Shown: positions 43,604 through 52,085, counted from the first letter of the stretch. The stretch: DNA of 64,000 bases from Candidatus Rhodobacter oscarellae (GCF_001078595.1 NZ_LFTY01000002.1:2537773-2601772), one strand, 5' to 3'. Notes: a model not told the origin generated them from the letters alone. Made by a program: numbers and translations.

Positions 43604-44337
43604 TTTTTCTCCCCTACGGGTTTTTTTGGCTATGTCCGATCACTTTTCTCAATCGAGTGCTGCGCACTGCTCCTTGTTTCGACAGACTGCGGTATTGATT
43701 TAAATACTTCAATTTCAAAAACTTTTTCGTCGACAGCGCTTGAAGCCATTTGGTTTCGCCTCCTGTCTCTTTTCGAGTATTTGGTGAAGCGCAAATGACT
43801 CAGGTGGAGCTACAAGTTGCCTTTATTTTGCCACAATTCGTGAATGTGTCTTAGTTAAGCGCGGATTAGCTCACAACATGCGAACTGCCGCGCTATTTGC
43901 TCCGAATCGGCAAACGGCCCCTTGGCACCGGCTAACGGCACCACAGAGGCAGTTGAATTGCGCTGCTGACATATGATTCGGACGGGATGAATGCATAAGA
44001 ACGCATCATGCTTCGCGTCCGTGGGAATGACAGCTCCGTGCATGCGATGCTTGGCAGCAAGTCGACGCGAGCTTGTCGATTTGGAGAAGCGATTCACATG
44101 CGTTCAAGTCGTCACTGTGAACCGTTCTGGGTTTTTGGGCGGCTCCAACTCCTGAGTAGGATAGGAGCATCGTGAGCAAGGTAGCGAACCAGGACGCCCT
44201 CGATATGCGCTAGCGTACCGTTTGCCTTAGTCTCTTGGCGAAGAAGTGAGGTAACCGATCCCGATCGGCTGTTGCAATAAGCTGTTGAAAATACGGCGGA
44301 ACCAGTCCAAAGGCCGCGAAGTAACTACGTCTAATTC
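43604..44337. other. Spacer between the two XRE paralogues
   Basis: 734 bp without a convincing gene. The first 250 bp are AT-rich (TTTTTT-like and GATTTAAATACTTCAATTTC segments) and probably hold the promoter of paralogue 1. The segment around 43890-44100 is more GC-rich and lacks ribosome-binding sites. It may be debris of a lost gene. Confidence 0.45.
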
Positions 44338-45138
44338 TTAAAAATCTTTGGCGGAAAGCGTTGAGATAATCTCCTGCTCTAGCGCCAAGTCGCCGGGCCC
44401 AAGAAGCCCACATTGGCGAAGGTCACTAGGTGTAATTGGCCCATTCCCAATTTTCTTCAGACAGTTATTCGATGTATTTACGCGCCGCAGGGCTGATGGG
44501 CAAACATTCACGGATTTCCCCCAAAGCAACTTTTTGCCGTAAAATGTGGGATAGTAAGTGCCGAACGTTAACGTCGCAGCGAGTTTTTCCGGTTGTTTTG
44601 ATTCAATCCAATACAGACGGTCACTCACCAGATACAACACTCCGTAGACGCGCTGTAGGTACGAGTACTTTTCGTCAGCGTTGCACGAAACATTGCACTC
44701 ATATCGCACGGTCGAGAACAGCCCGTTCCTGTTTGTGACCGTTAGGAAAGAACGGGATACGGTGAGGTCATTCTGGTCAAAGAGCTTGTAAGAAACAAAC
44801 TTCCCACACATCATGTTAAGCCGCGCTGCTTCACTTTCCGATGCAGAGCTTATGCCCGAATACGCCTTTAATATCTCAATTGGAGCTTGGTTGTATTCCT
44901 GCTTCAAGCGAAACGTGTTCTGAAATTCAGGAGGTTCTAAGAAAATCTCGGTTTCGCTAATACAAAAATGATCGCATATCTTCTTAAGAGATATCACAGA
45001 TGGCGCGTTCACTCCTTTTACGTACTTACTAAGTTGCTGCCGATGAATACCAACCCGTTCTGCAGTCTCTTTTACTGTTCCAGTCATTTCACACAAGAAG
45101 CGGATGTTCTCCGCCATGTCTTTTATCGTACGATTCAT
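44338..45138 (-). CDS. XRE-type HTH regulator with large C-terminal sensor-like domain (paralogue 2)
   Basis: 266 residues from the ATG at 45138 (MNRTIKDMAENIRFLCEMTG), with GGAACTTACTC upstream; a GTG ten codons earlier is less likely. HTH: TVKETAERVGIHRQQLSKYVKG, then APSVISLKKICDHFCISETEIFL. The C-terminal domain mirrors paralogue 1, with LYLVSDRLYWIESKQPEKLA against MFLTADRIFTYEMRS. The downstream end differs (LALEQEIISTLSAKDF). Tandem arrangement with a 734 bp spacer implies an old duplication or serial acquisition. Confidence 0.8.
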   Translation of the reverse strand: MNRTIKDMAENIRFLCEMTGTVKETAERVGIHRQQLSKYVKGVNAPSVISLKKICDHFCISETEIFLEPPEFQNTFRLKQEYNQAPIEILKAYSGISSASESEAARLNMMCGKFVSYKLFDQNDLTVSRSFLTVTNRNGLFSTVRYECNVSCNADEKYSYLQRVYGVLYLVSDRLYWIESKQPEKLAATLTFGTYYPTFYGKKLLWGKSVNVCPSALRRVNTSNNCLKKIGNGPITPSDLRQCGLLGPGDLALEQEIISTLSAKDF

Positions 45139-45750
45139 TTTTGAGTAAGTTCCGTTGCAAGCCTTCACTAGTTCAATATGTGACTACCGGTCTCTCCCGG
45201 GGACACATTCGGATCACAAGACCCACCCAACACCCAGCCCATTGAGGGACAAAACACAGCGAGGAAGGGTCCAACGCCTAACAAAATTACTAATCACGAC
45301 GGATCTATAACCTTTTAAGGACTTTTAAGCAACCGTTACCAAAACTCTGCATTCGCTCACATTTGTGTTACTGTTTGTCGGCTATCCGCCAACACTCTTA
45401 CCCGCGGAAACTTAACAATGATTCCTGTCGTTTAGCTGTCGACCGGAAAAATTGCGTCACACCCTCGGCAAACAGTGCTGAGGGGCCATCCAGGTGGTTT
45501 CATTAATGGGTTAAGGAGCCCTTTTTAGCGAAGAAGTCGTTAGACCAAATGTAAATCCCGGAGCCTCCATGTCCACTGAATCGGTTTGATGATCTGACCG
45601 TCGCGGAGCAAAGTTCTGCAGTCTGACACCCGAGGCGAACGAGCTGAGGGTAAGGAGGTGGAGTCAATGGAGCTTTATGGCCGCCCTGGAGGTTGCCTGC
45701 GCAACGGCACTGATTTTCGAGCGATCTCTAAGAACACTAGCGTTTCAATG
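45139..45750. other. Non-coding stretch upstream of XRE paralogue 2
   Basis: No gene. AT-rich at 45280-45440 (for example AACCTTTTAAGGACTTTTAAGC, a near-palindrome TTAAAGTCC-type element), which is a likely promoter/operator area for paralogue 2. Nothing else is recognisable. Confidence 0.4.
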
Positions 45751-45935
45751 AGTTGCAGCTTCGCAAAAGCGGCCCGCTGGGGGAATGAGGTCATTCAGCG
45801 CCACCGACTCGAGCGAATGGCCGAATTGCCGCGCCTGAGGCAAGCTCGGGCGGTTGCACTGCTTGGTTCCACTACGGCTGGTGTCCGCAAGCGTTGTCAG
45901 GGCGGTGCGCTTGATGCGCAACGTCCCCTCCAGGC
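45751..45935 (+). repeat. ~185 bp dispersed repeat, copy B
   Basis: Blocks in order: GCAGCTTCGCAAAAGCGGCC, CTGGGGGA, an extra ~35 bp absent from copy A, CTGAGGCAAGCTCGGGCGG, TTGCACTGCTTGG, GCAAGCGTTG and GCAACGTCCCCTCC. It is opposite in orientation to copy A (31772-31922). A small open frame across it is a by-product of the repeat. Confidence 0.8.
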
Positions 45936-46016
45936 AAATTACAACGAAAACCACAATGTCGACCATGCAAGACGCGTCACCGAGCGGTGACGCCGCAGGC
46001 AGCGTCCAAACGGGCC

Positions 46017-46781
46017 TTAGTCGTCGTCGATATCCGGCTGGTCGTCCCCCGACGGCAGGTTAAAGAAGCTGTCGGCATCCGGCAGATCATCTTCGTCATC
46101 CATATCGCCGCGCGGGTCGCCTTCGGGCTCGGACAGCGAGAAGGTCTCCAGCCCCGACATCGCGGCGGGGATCTTTGGCTCCGGCTCCATGTCCAGGCTC
46201 TGCTCGGTCGAGACAAGCTTGCGGCGCTCGTCATCGGTCATGACCTCGCCGTCGGCCTCTTTCTTCTTGGCGGCCTTCTGCACGGCGGCGTCCAGCTCGG
46301 ACTGCTTGCACAGGCCCAGCGCCACCGGGTCGATGGGCTGGATATTGGAGATGTTCCAATGGGTGCGCTCGCGGATCGCCTGGATGGTGGGCTTGGTGGT
46401 CCCCACCAGCTTGGAGATCTGGCCGTCGGTCAGCTCGGGATGGAACTTCACCAGCCAGAGGATGGAGGCGGGGCGATCCTGACGCTTGGACAGGGGCGTG
46501 TAGCGCGGCCCACGGCGCTTCTCCTCGCCCACGGCGGCAGCGTAGAATTTCAGCTTCAGCTTGAAGAGCGGGTTCGCCTGCGCGGTGTCGATGTCTTCCT
46601 GGGTCAGCTGGTTGTTGGCGATCGGGTCGAACCCCTTCACGCCCGTGGCCACGTCGCCATCGGCGATGCCCTGCACCTCCAGCTCGTGCAGGCCGCAGAA
46701 ATCCGCGATCTGCTTGAAGCTGATCGTCGTGTTGTCCACCAGCCAGACGGCGGTCGCCTTCGCCATAATCGGTTTCGACAT
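46017..46781 (-). CDS. trcR: Cell-cycle transcriptional regulator TrcR (DUF1013)
   Basis: 254 residues. The protein starts MSKPIMAKATAVWLVDNTT; a second ATG directly upstream (46784) is equally close to the AAGGAG site. An HTH-like core (about 12-60, ISFKQIADFCGLHELEVQGI) is followed by a second HTH-like segment (LTDGQISKLVGTTKPTIQAI). The C-terminal tail is acidic (about 195-254). TrcR acts in alphaproteobacterial cell-cycle transcription. The length is slightly long because of the acidic tail. Confidence 0.92.
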   Translation of the reverse strand: MSKPIMAKATAVWLVDNTTISFKQIADFCGLHELEVQGIADGDVATGVKGFDPIANNQLTQEDIDTAQANPLFKLKLKFYAAAVGEEKRRGPRYTPLSKRQDRPASILWLVKFHPELTDGQISKLVGTTKPTIQAIRERTHWNISNIQPIDPVALGLCKQSELDAAVQKAAKKKEADGEVMTDDERRKLVSTEQSLDMEPEPKIPAAMSGLETFSLSEPEGDPRGDMDDEDDLPDADSFFNLPSGDDQPDIDDD

Positions 46782-46945
46782 CATACGTCTCCTTGCATCT
46801 GCCCCCGCCGCGCGGGGCGGCGAAAGGGGTGGCTGACAAATACGTCCCTGACCGGGGAAATCCGGTGGCCCGGCTGGGCCCGTTCCGCGATTTCGGGGAA
46901 GTTGACGCGCTATATAGACCTGGATCAGCCCGAGGGAAAGACCCC

Positions 46946-47116
46946 ATGCGTTGGATTGCGGCTTTGTTGATCATGGCCGGGCGCGGGCTCATGTCGCTGG
47001 GCCATAACCAAGCCCGGTTCGTCGTCGATAAGGGGCTGACAGAACTCTCCGAGCACGCGGTGCATCCCTTTCAGCGCATGGTGGCGCAGGCCTTGGATGT
47101 GGAGATCGCGCCTTAA
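46946..47116 (+). CDS. 56-residue hypothetical protein with N-terminal membrane helix
   Basis: MRWIAALLIMAGRGLMSLGH forms a weak membrane helix, followed by a soluble tail ending FQRMVAQALDVEIAP. A good site (CGAGGGAAAG) lies before the ATG at 46946. The ORF is divergent from trcR and ends 75 bp before palindrome module copy 5. No family recognised; SD and helix support coding. Confidence 0.5.
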   Translation: MRWIAALLIMAGRGLMSLGHNQARFVVDKGLTELSEHAVHPFQRMVAQALDVEIAP

Positions 47117-47190
47117 GAGGGGAACGCACCTGGAGGGTGGGGGTACGGCGCTCCGGTCTCGCTTGGCCTTGAGCAGGCGTTGGGACGGGC

Positions 47191-47333
47191 CAAATCTCTT
47201 GCAAGAGATTTGCACTTTCCTTCCAAGGAAAGTTGGGTCCGCAAGCGGCCAAGAGATCGCCCTAGGCGGATCATCTCGTGTCGCGCCACTGAAACTCTTG
47301 CAAGAGTTTCGCAATTTTCTTCCAAGAAAATTG
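47191..47333 (+). repeat. Palindrome module, copy 5 (full)
   Basis: P1 47191-47212 (GC centre), P2 47213-47234 (CC centre, outermost pair lost), spacer of 56 bp, P3 47291-47310 (GC centre), P4 47312-47333 (CC centre). The spacer shares CCGCAAGCGGC with copy 3 and ends GTCGCGCCACT. It lies between the convergent ends of the 56-residue ORF and the LacI gene. Confidence 0.92.
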
Positions 47334-47379
47334 CCACGTGCCAACGCCCGCTCCAGGTCAAAAGACCGCTTCGGTCGCC

Positions 47380-48384
47380 TCACGACGTCTCACCCGCCAC
47401 CAGCCTATACCCCGTATCAATCCGCCGCGCCTCGCGGGCCTCGCCGCGGAGCGCCTCCAGGATCAGCTGCCCGGCCTGCGCGCCGATCGCGTAGGCGTTC
47501 ACGTTGACTGTGGTGAGGCGCGGGTGCGATACCGCGGCGATCTCGAAGCCGCCAAAGCCGGTGACGGCCAGCGCCTCGGGCACGGCGACGCCCAGTCGCT
47601 GGCAGGCGCTGAGCGCCCCGTAGGCCACCGGGTCTGAGACGCAGATCAGCGCGTCAAGCGCGTCAAGCGACGCGCCCATCCGCGCCACGGCCTCGGCGCT
47701 TTGCGTCATCGAGACCGGCGCGGGGCCGATCTTGATCTCGCGGATCTCCGGCAGGCCAAACTCCTGCGCGGCGCGAACGGCGCCCATCCGGCGCGCGTCC
47801 CCGCGCAGGTCGCTGCCCGCCTCGGCCCCCAGGAAGCCGATCCGCCGCCTGCCCTGCCCCGCCAGGTGCCGCACAAGCTCGCCCATTGCCGCGGCGTTCG
47901 AGAACCCCACGACATGCTCCAGCGGCGCCTCTGGCTGGTCCCAAATCTCCAGCGTCGGAATGCTCAGCGCCGAGACCAGCTGTTGCGTGGCCGCGGTGTG
48001 GCGGCCACCGGTCAGCACGATGGCCTCGGGCTGGCGCTTGACCAGCTCGCGCACCAAGCGCTCTTCCTCGGCGACCGAGTACCCGGTGATCCCCAAAAGC
48101 ACCTGCAATCCGGTCTCGCTGAACGCGTCCAGCAGGCCGGAATGCGTCTCGGCAAAGTTGGCGTTGTTGATCGACGGCAGCGTGACCGCCACGAACCCGC
48201 TCTGCCCCGAGCGGAAGGCCCGCGCGGTCGAGGCGTAGACATAGCCCAGCCGGTCGGCGGTCTCGCGGATGCGGCGGCGCGTTTCGGGTTTGACGCTGGC
48301 ATCGTCACGCAAGGCCCGCGAGACCGTCATCGGCGAGACCCCCGCCGCGTCGGCCACATCGCGCATGGTCACCGGCGCAGCCAT
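47380..48384 (-). CDS. LacI-family regulator of the idonate/gluconate locus (GntR-like)
   Basis: 334 residues: a LacI HTH at the N-terminus (VTMRDVADAAGVSPMTVSRALRD) and a periplasmic-binding-protein-type effector domain (about 60-334). It is the last gene of the minus-strand arm starting with idnO. The operator-like pair at 50590-50620 in the divergent promoter matches the ATGTTACC-type half-site known for E. coli GntR/IdnR, so it is the probable repressor with gluconate, idonate or a keto-gluconate as effector. Confidence 0.9.
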   Translation of the reverse strand: MAAPVTMRDVADAAGVSPMTVSRALRDDASVKPETRRRIRETADRLGYVYASTARAFRSGQSGFVAVTLPSINNANFAETHSGLLDAFSETGLQVLLGITGYSVAEEERLVRELVKRQPEAIVLTGGRHTAATQQLVSALSIPTLEIWDQPEAPLEHVVGFSNAAAMGELVRHLAGQGRRRIGFLGAEAGSDLRGDARRMGAVRAAQEFGLPEIREIKIGPAPVSMTQSAEAVARMGASLDALDALICVSDPVAYGALSACQRLGVAVPEALAVTGFGGFEIAAVSHPRLTTVNVNAYAIGAQAGQLILEALRGEAREARRIDTGYRLVAGETS

Positions 48385-48403
48385 CGTCAGCCCCGCGCGA
48401 CGT

Positions 48404-49291
48404 TCACGCCGCCGCCCCGTTCTGGACGCCCGAGAAGAACTCCATCACCGCGGCCTGGTCCTCGCCGCCCAGACCCGCCGCCGTCAGCATTCGGTGGATC
48501 TCGCCACAAAGCGCAGTCATCGGCATAGACGTGCCCGTCGACCGCGCCAGGTCATTCACCGCGTTGAGGTCCTTGACCATATTGTCGATGCGCCCGGTGC
48601 GGCGGTAATCCTTGGTGGCGAAACGCGGCAGGTATTCCTGCAGCAGCGCGCTGTCAGCGCGCCCGCCCTTCAGGGCCTGCGGGATCTTCTCGGCATCCAC
48701 ACCCGCGTCCAGCGCAAGCTGCGTGGCCTCGGCCACCGCCAGAAAGCCCAATCCGCACAGCACCTGGTTGATAAGCTTGGTGGTCTGCCCCGCGCCGGAG
48801 GGGCCCATATGGGTGTAGTTCGACGCCACATGCCGTAGCGCCTGATGCGCCCTCTCGACATCCGCCGCCTCGCCGCCGGCCATGAGGGTCAGCTCGCCCA
48901 CAAGCGCCTTCGGCGCGCCGCCGGATAGGGGGCTGTCCACCCAGGCCAACCCGCGCTCTTTGGCGCGGGACGCAAAGTCCCGCGTGGTCTCGGGGTCGAT
49001 CGAGGACATGTCGATGATCACCGTACCAGGCCTTGCGCCCTCGACGATCCCGCCCTCGCCGAAGGCCGCTATGCCGACGATTTTGGCGGAGTTCAGGCTG
49101 GTGATCACGAAATCCGCCGATGCGGCCGCCGCGGCCGCCGACCCCGCCGCCGTGGCGCCCTTTGCCACCAGCTCGGCCACCTTCTCGGCGTCAAGATCGA
49201 ACACCGCAAGGCTGTTGCCGGTCTCCAAGAGCCGCGTCCCAATGGCGCCGCCCATGGCACCCGCTCCGATCAAGGCAATCTTCTCACTCAT
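48404..49291 (-). CDS. Beta-hydroxyacid dehydrogenase (3-hydroxyisobutyrate dehydrogenase family)
   Basis: 295 residues. The Rossmann motif is LIGAGAMGGAIGTRLLETG (residues 6-24), with DMSSIDPET in the substrate loop, SPLSGGAPKA, and the catalytic Lys in GAGQTTKLINQVL. Family members reduce or oxidise 3-hydroxyisobutyrate, tartronate semialdehyde or related acids. The position in an idonate/gluconate operon suggests a sugar-acid product. The 5' end overlaps gntK by 4 bp. Confidence 0.9.
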   Translation of the reverse strand: MSEKIALIGAGAMGGAIGTRLLETGNSLAVFDLDAEKVAELVAKGATAAGSAAAAAASADFVITSLNSAKIVGIAAFGEGGIVEGARPGTVIIDMSSIDPETTRDFASRAKERGLAWVDSPLSGGAPKALVGELTLMAGGEAADVERAHQALRHVASNYTHMGPSGAGQTTKLINQVLCGLGFLAVAEATQLALDAGVDAEKIPQALKGGRADSALLQEYLPRFATKDYRRTGRIDNMVKDLNAVNDLARSTGTSMPMTALCGEIHRMLTAAGLGGEDQAAVMEFFSGVQNGAAA

Positions 49292-49785
49292 CCCGCATTC
49301 CTTTCAATGAATCCCGCGGCTTCCGCGATCACCCCGGCCAGGTCCTGGTCGATATCGACCACGATCCCGGCCTCATCCTGCGCCAGCATCTCTAGGTCGC
49401 GGAACTGGCTGTCGAGCAGCGCGGGCGGCATGAAATGCCCCTCGCGCGCGTCCATGCGCGTGGCAATCACCGCTTGCGGCGCGTGCAGATGCACGAAACC
49501 AACGGCGCCCGCCTCGGCGCGGATCTGATCGCGGTACTTGCGCTTCAGCGCCGAGCAGCCAATCGCCATCGCGCCATCCGCGGCGGCCAGGGCCTGCCCA
49601 ACGCGCGCCAGCCAGGGCGCGCGATCCTCATCACTCAGCGGAATACCGGAGGACATCTTCGCGATATTCTCCGCCGGGTGCAGGTCGTCGCCATCGACAA
49701 ACCGCACAAGCCCGCGCGCCGCCAGCCCCTGCCCCACCGAGGTCTTGCCGCAGCCCGCCACGCCCATGATCACAAAGCGCTGCAT
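49288..49785 (-). CDS. gntK: Gluconokinase
   Basis: 165 residues from the ATG at 49785. Phosphorylates gluconate to 6-phosphogluconate, which enters the Entner-Doudoroff or pentose phosphate route. The P-loop is MGVAGCGKTSVG (residues 7-18); further family motifs are DGDDLHPAENIAKMSSGIPL and CSALKRKYRD. Its ATG overlaps the idnO stop by one base (TGATG), a coupled arrangement. Open frame upstream of 49785 is antisense shadow. Confidence 0.95.
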   Translation of the reverse strand: MQRFVIMGVAGCGKTSVGQGLAARGLVRFVDGDDLHPAENIAKMSSGIPLSDEDRAPWLARVGQALAAADGAMAIGCSALKRKYRDQIRAEAGAVGFVHLHAPQAVIATRMDAREGHFMPPALLDSQFRDLEMLAQDEAGIVVDIDQDLAGVIAEAAGFIERNAG

Positions 49786-50546
49786 CACAGCGAGGCCGTG
49801 ATCCCGCCATCCACATAGAGCGTGTGGCCGTTCACAAAGCTCGACGCTTGCGACGACAGGAACACCGCCGCACCCACCAGCTCTTCGACCTGGCCCCAGC
49901 GCCCCGCCGGGGTGCGCTTTTCCAGCCAGGCGCTGAAATCGGCGTCGGCGACCAGCGCCGCGTTCAAAGGCGTGTCGAAATAGCCCGGCGCGATGGCGTT
50001 GCATTGCAGCCCGTGCTTGGCCCAGTCGGTAGCCATGCCCTTTGTCAGGTTCCCCACCGCGCCCTTCGTGGCCGTGTAGGGCGCGATCGAGGGCCGGGCG
50101 AGCGCCGTCTGCACGCTGGCGATGTTGATGATCTTGCCCGCGCCGCGCCCGATCATATGCCGCGCGCAGGCCTGGCCCACATGGAATACGCTGGCGATAT
50201 TGGTCTGCAACAGCGCCTCGAACTGGGCGGCGGGGAACTCTTCGAGTTCCGAGCGGAACTGCATCCCGGCGTTGTTGATGAGGATGTCGATCGCGCCGGT
50301 CTCGGCCTCGAACGCGTCCACGGCGGCGCGCACGCCCGCGTGGTCCGTGGCATCAAAGGCCAGCGTCTCTGTCGCGCCCAGCGCGTCGGCGGCCTGCGCC
50401 AGCTTGTCCCTATTGCGCCCGTTCAGCACCACCGTGGCGCCCGCCTCCATCAGGCCTTTGGCCAGCGCAAAGCCGATGCCCTGGGACGAGCCGGTGATCA
50501 GCGCGCGCCGCCCCGCGAGTGAGAAGAGGTCCTGTCCGGTCGCCAT
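49785..50546 (-). CDS. idnO: Gluconate 5-dehydrogenase (SDR family)
   Basis: 253 residues from the ATG at 50546. NAD(P)-binding GSSQGIG, structural NNAG, and catalytic Tyr-x3-Lys in YTATKGA are present, with NIASVQT upstream. The interconversion 5-keto-gluconate to gluconate is inferred from SDR pattern plus neighbours: gntK directly downstream and idnD divergent. Together they give L-idonate to 5-keto-gluconate to gluconate to 6-phosphogluconate. No idonate transporter is adjacent. Confidence 0.9.
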   Translation of the reverse strand: MATGQDLFSLAGRRALITGSSQGIGFALAKGLMEAGATVVLNGRNRDKLAQAADALGATETLAFDATDHAGVRAAVDAFEAETGAIDILINNAGMQFRSELEEFPAAQFEALLQTNIASVFHVGQACARHMIGRGAGKIINIASVQTALARPSIAPYTATKGAVGNLTKGMATDWAKHGLQCNAIAPGYFDTPLNAALVADADFSAWLEKRTPAGRWGQVEELVGAAVFLSSQASSFVNGHTLYVDGGITASL

Positions 50547-50589
50547 GCTGCGTTCCTTTTCGCTGGTGTCGCCCCTTGACGGCGGCAAA

Positions 50590-50620
50590 ATGTTACGGAT
50601 ACCATGTTACCGGTACCAAT
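50590..50620. promoter_or_regulatory. Two overlapping GntR-like operators in the divergent idn/gnt promoter
   Basis: Site 1 ATGTTACGGATACCAT (50590-50605) and site 2 ATGTTACCGGTACCAAT (50604-50620) share a two-base overlap. Both match the ATGTTACC-N-GTA form of LacI/GntR operators, with the CCGG centre in site 2. They lie 44 bp upstream of the idnO start and 41 bp upstream of the remnant gene at 50661, well placed to repress both arms. Confidence 0.6.
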
Positions 50621-50660
50621 GAATGTCAAGCCCAGTGAGTATCAAGTAAGGAGTCGCGGC

Positions 50661-50912
50661 ATGTCGAAACCCGTTGTCCTGCAGGTCGGCCCCTACCCGG
50701 ATTGGGATCATGCGCCGCTGGACGACGCCTTTGACATGCGCCGCTACTTCGAGGCCGGTGACGCCCGGGCCTTTCTGGACCTCGACAACGTGCTTTTGCA
50801 GCCGCATCATGCCTAGGGCACCGTCGAGACTCGCAAGGCCATGGGCAAGCTGGTGCGCGACAACCTGGCTGCCCATTTCGCGGGTGCGCCTCTGCTGGCC
50901 CCTGTGCTGTAA
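50661..50912 (+). pseudogene. 2-hydroxyacid dehydrogenase remnant: N- and C-terminal ends fused by a deletion, plus a stop
   Basis: 83 codons read MSKPVVLQVGPYPDWDHAPL and continue to GDARAFLDLDNVLLQPHHA, then TAG, then GTVETRKAMGKLVRDNLAAH to PVL. The first part is the N-terminus and the last part the C-terminus of a D-2-hydroxyacid dehydrogenase (QPHHASGTVETRKAM is the family's catalytic His and tail). The NAD domain (about 240 residues) is missing, in frame. The TAG replaces the Ser codon TCG. It has a good SD (AAGGAG) and lies first in the idnD arm; probably once a 2-keto-gluconate reductase. Confidence 0.8.
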
Positions 50913-50921
50913 GGAATTGAA

Positions 50922-51953
50922 ATGAAAGCGATTGTGGCGCATGCCGCCAAGGACCTGCGCATCGAGGAGCGCGAGACGCCGACGCCAGGGCCCGGCGAGG
51001 TGCTGATCCGCATGGCCGCGGGGGGGATTTGCGGGTCGGACCTGCATTACTACAACCACGGCGGATTTGGCGATGTGCGCCTGCGCGAGCCGATGATCCT
51101 AGGCCATGAGGTGGCCGGGCATGTGGAGGCTTTTGGAAGCGAGGTCAATGGCTTAGAGGTTGGGCAGCTGGTGGCCGTGTCGCCCTCGCGGCCCTGCGGC
51201 GCCTGCAAGTTCTGCCAGGCGGGGCAGCAGAACCACTGCCTGAATATGCGGTTTTATGGCTCGGCGATGCCCTTCCCGCATATCCAGGGCGCCTTTCGTG
51301 AGTATCTGGTGGCGGATGCGGCGCAATGCGCCGATGCCACCGGGCTGAGCGCGGGAGAGGCCGCCATGGCCGAGCCGCTGGCCGTGGTGCTGCACGCCGC
51401 GAAACGGGCGGGCGATTTGATGGGCAAGCGGGTGCTGGTCACCGGCTGCGGGCCGATCGGGATGCTGGCGATCCTGGTGGCGCGGGCGGCGGGGGCGATG
51501 GAAATCGCCTGCACGGATATCGCGCCTTTCACCTTGCAGATGGCGCGCAAGATTGGCGCCGATGCGGCGCTGAATGTCGCAGAAAACCCTGACACCTTAA
51601 GGCCTTACGCCGCGGACAAGGGCCATTTTGATGTGCTCTTTGAATGCTCGGGCGTGGCGGCGGCGCTGCGCGCCGCGATACCTGCCATGCGCCCCGGCGG
51701 GGTGATAATGCAGCTTGGACTGGGGGGCGATATGACCCTGCCGGTGCAGGCCATGACCGCCAAAGAACTGGAACTGCGCGGGTCCTTCCGCTTCCATGCC
51801 GAGTTCTTCACCGCGGTTGAGATGATGCGCGCGGGACGGCTGGACGTGGCGCCGCTGATCACCCACAGCTTGCCTTTGGAGGAGGCTGTGACGGCTTTCG
51901 ATTTGGCCTCGGACCGGTCTCAGACGATCAAGGCGCAGATCGCATTTGGGTAG
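50922..51953 (+). CDS. idnD: L-idonate 5-dehydrogenase (zinc alcohol dehydrogenase family)
   Basis: 343 residues. Catalytic zinc ligands are in GGICGSDLHYY (Cys37) and GHEVAG; the structural zinc cysteines lie in CGACKFCQAGQQNHC. The Rossmann motif is VTGCGPIGMLAILVAR. The LHYYNHGGFGDVRLREPMILGHE stretch, split here by function, is typical of idonate/sorbitol dehydrogenases. Oxidises L-idonate to 5-keto-gluconate. The ATG follows AAGGAATTGAA, 9 bp after the remnant gene. Confidence 0.9.
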   Translation: MKAIVAHAAKDLRIEERETPTPGPGEVLIRMAAGGICGSDLHYYNHGGFGDVRLREPMILGHEVAGHVEAFGSEVNGLEVGQLVAVSPSRPCGACKFCQAGQQNHCLNMRFYGSAMPFPHIQGAFREYLVADAAQCADATGLSAGEAAMAEPLAVVLHAAKRAGDLMGKRVLVTGCGPIGMLAILVARAAGAMEIACTDIAPFTLQMARKIGADAALNVAENPDTLRPYAADKGHFDVLFECSGVAAALRAAIPAMRPGGVIMQLGLGGDMTLPVQAMTAKELELRGSFRFHAEFFTAVEMMRAGRLDVAPLITHSLPLEEAVTAFDLASDRSQTIKAQIAFG

Positions 51954-52047
51954 CTCAGGCGCCAAAGGTTAAGCGGTTCCTAACGCGGGGTGCGCGCTGC
52001 GGGGGGCGAATCACGCGGCTAACCCTTATTTTCCTGACAAATCCCGG

Positions 52048-52085
52048 GTCGGACTTTTGTCGGCAAAACGTCGGACTTCTGTCGG
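52048..52085. promoter_or_regulatory. Direct repeat GTCGGACTT-Y-TGTCGG, two copies 22 bp apart
   Basis: Copy 1 is GTCGGACTTTTGTCGG (52048-52063), copy 2 GTCGGACTTCTGTCGG (52070-52085). They differ by one base. The period of 22 puts them two helical turns apart, as expected for two protein sites on one DNA face. They lie downstream of the gene at 52140 on its strand and 95 bp after idnD, so a target promoter is not obvious. Confidence 0.4.

Noticed and set aside
43855-44097. 80-codon ORF between the XRE paralogues
   Set aside because: No ribosome-binding site, no family features, probably debris.
45658-45990. 110-codon ORF over repeat copy B
   Set aside because: Coincident with the repeat and shares only repeat-encoded residues with the ORF over copy A.
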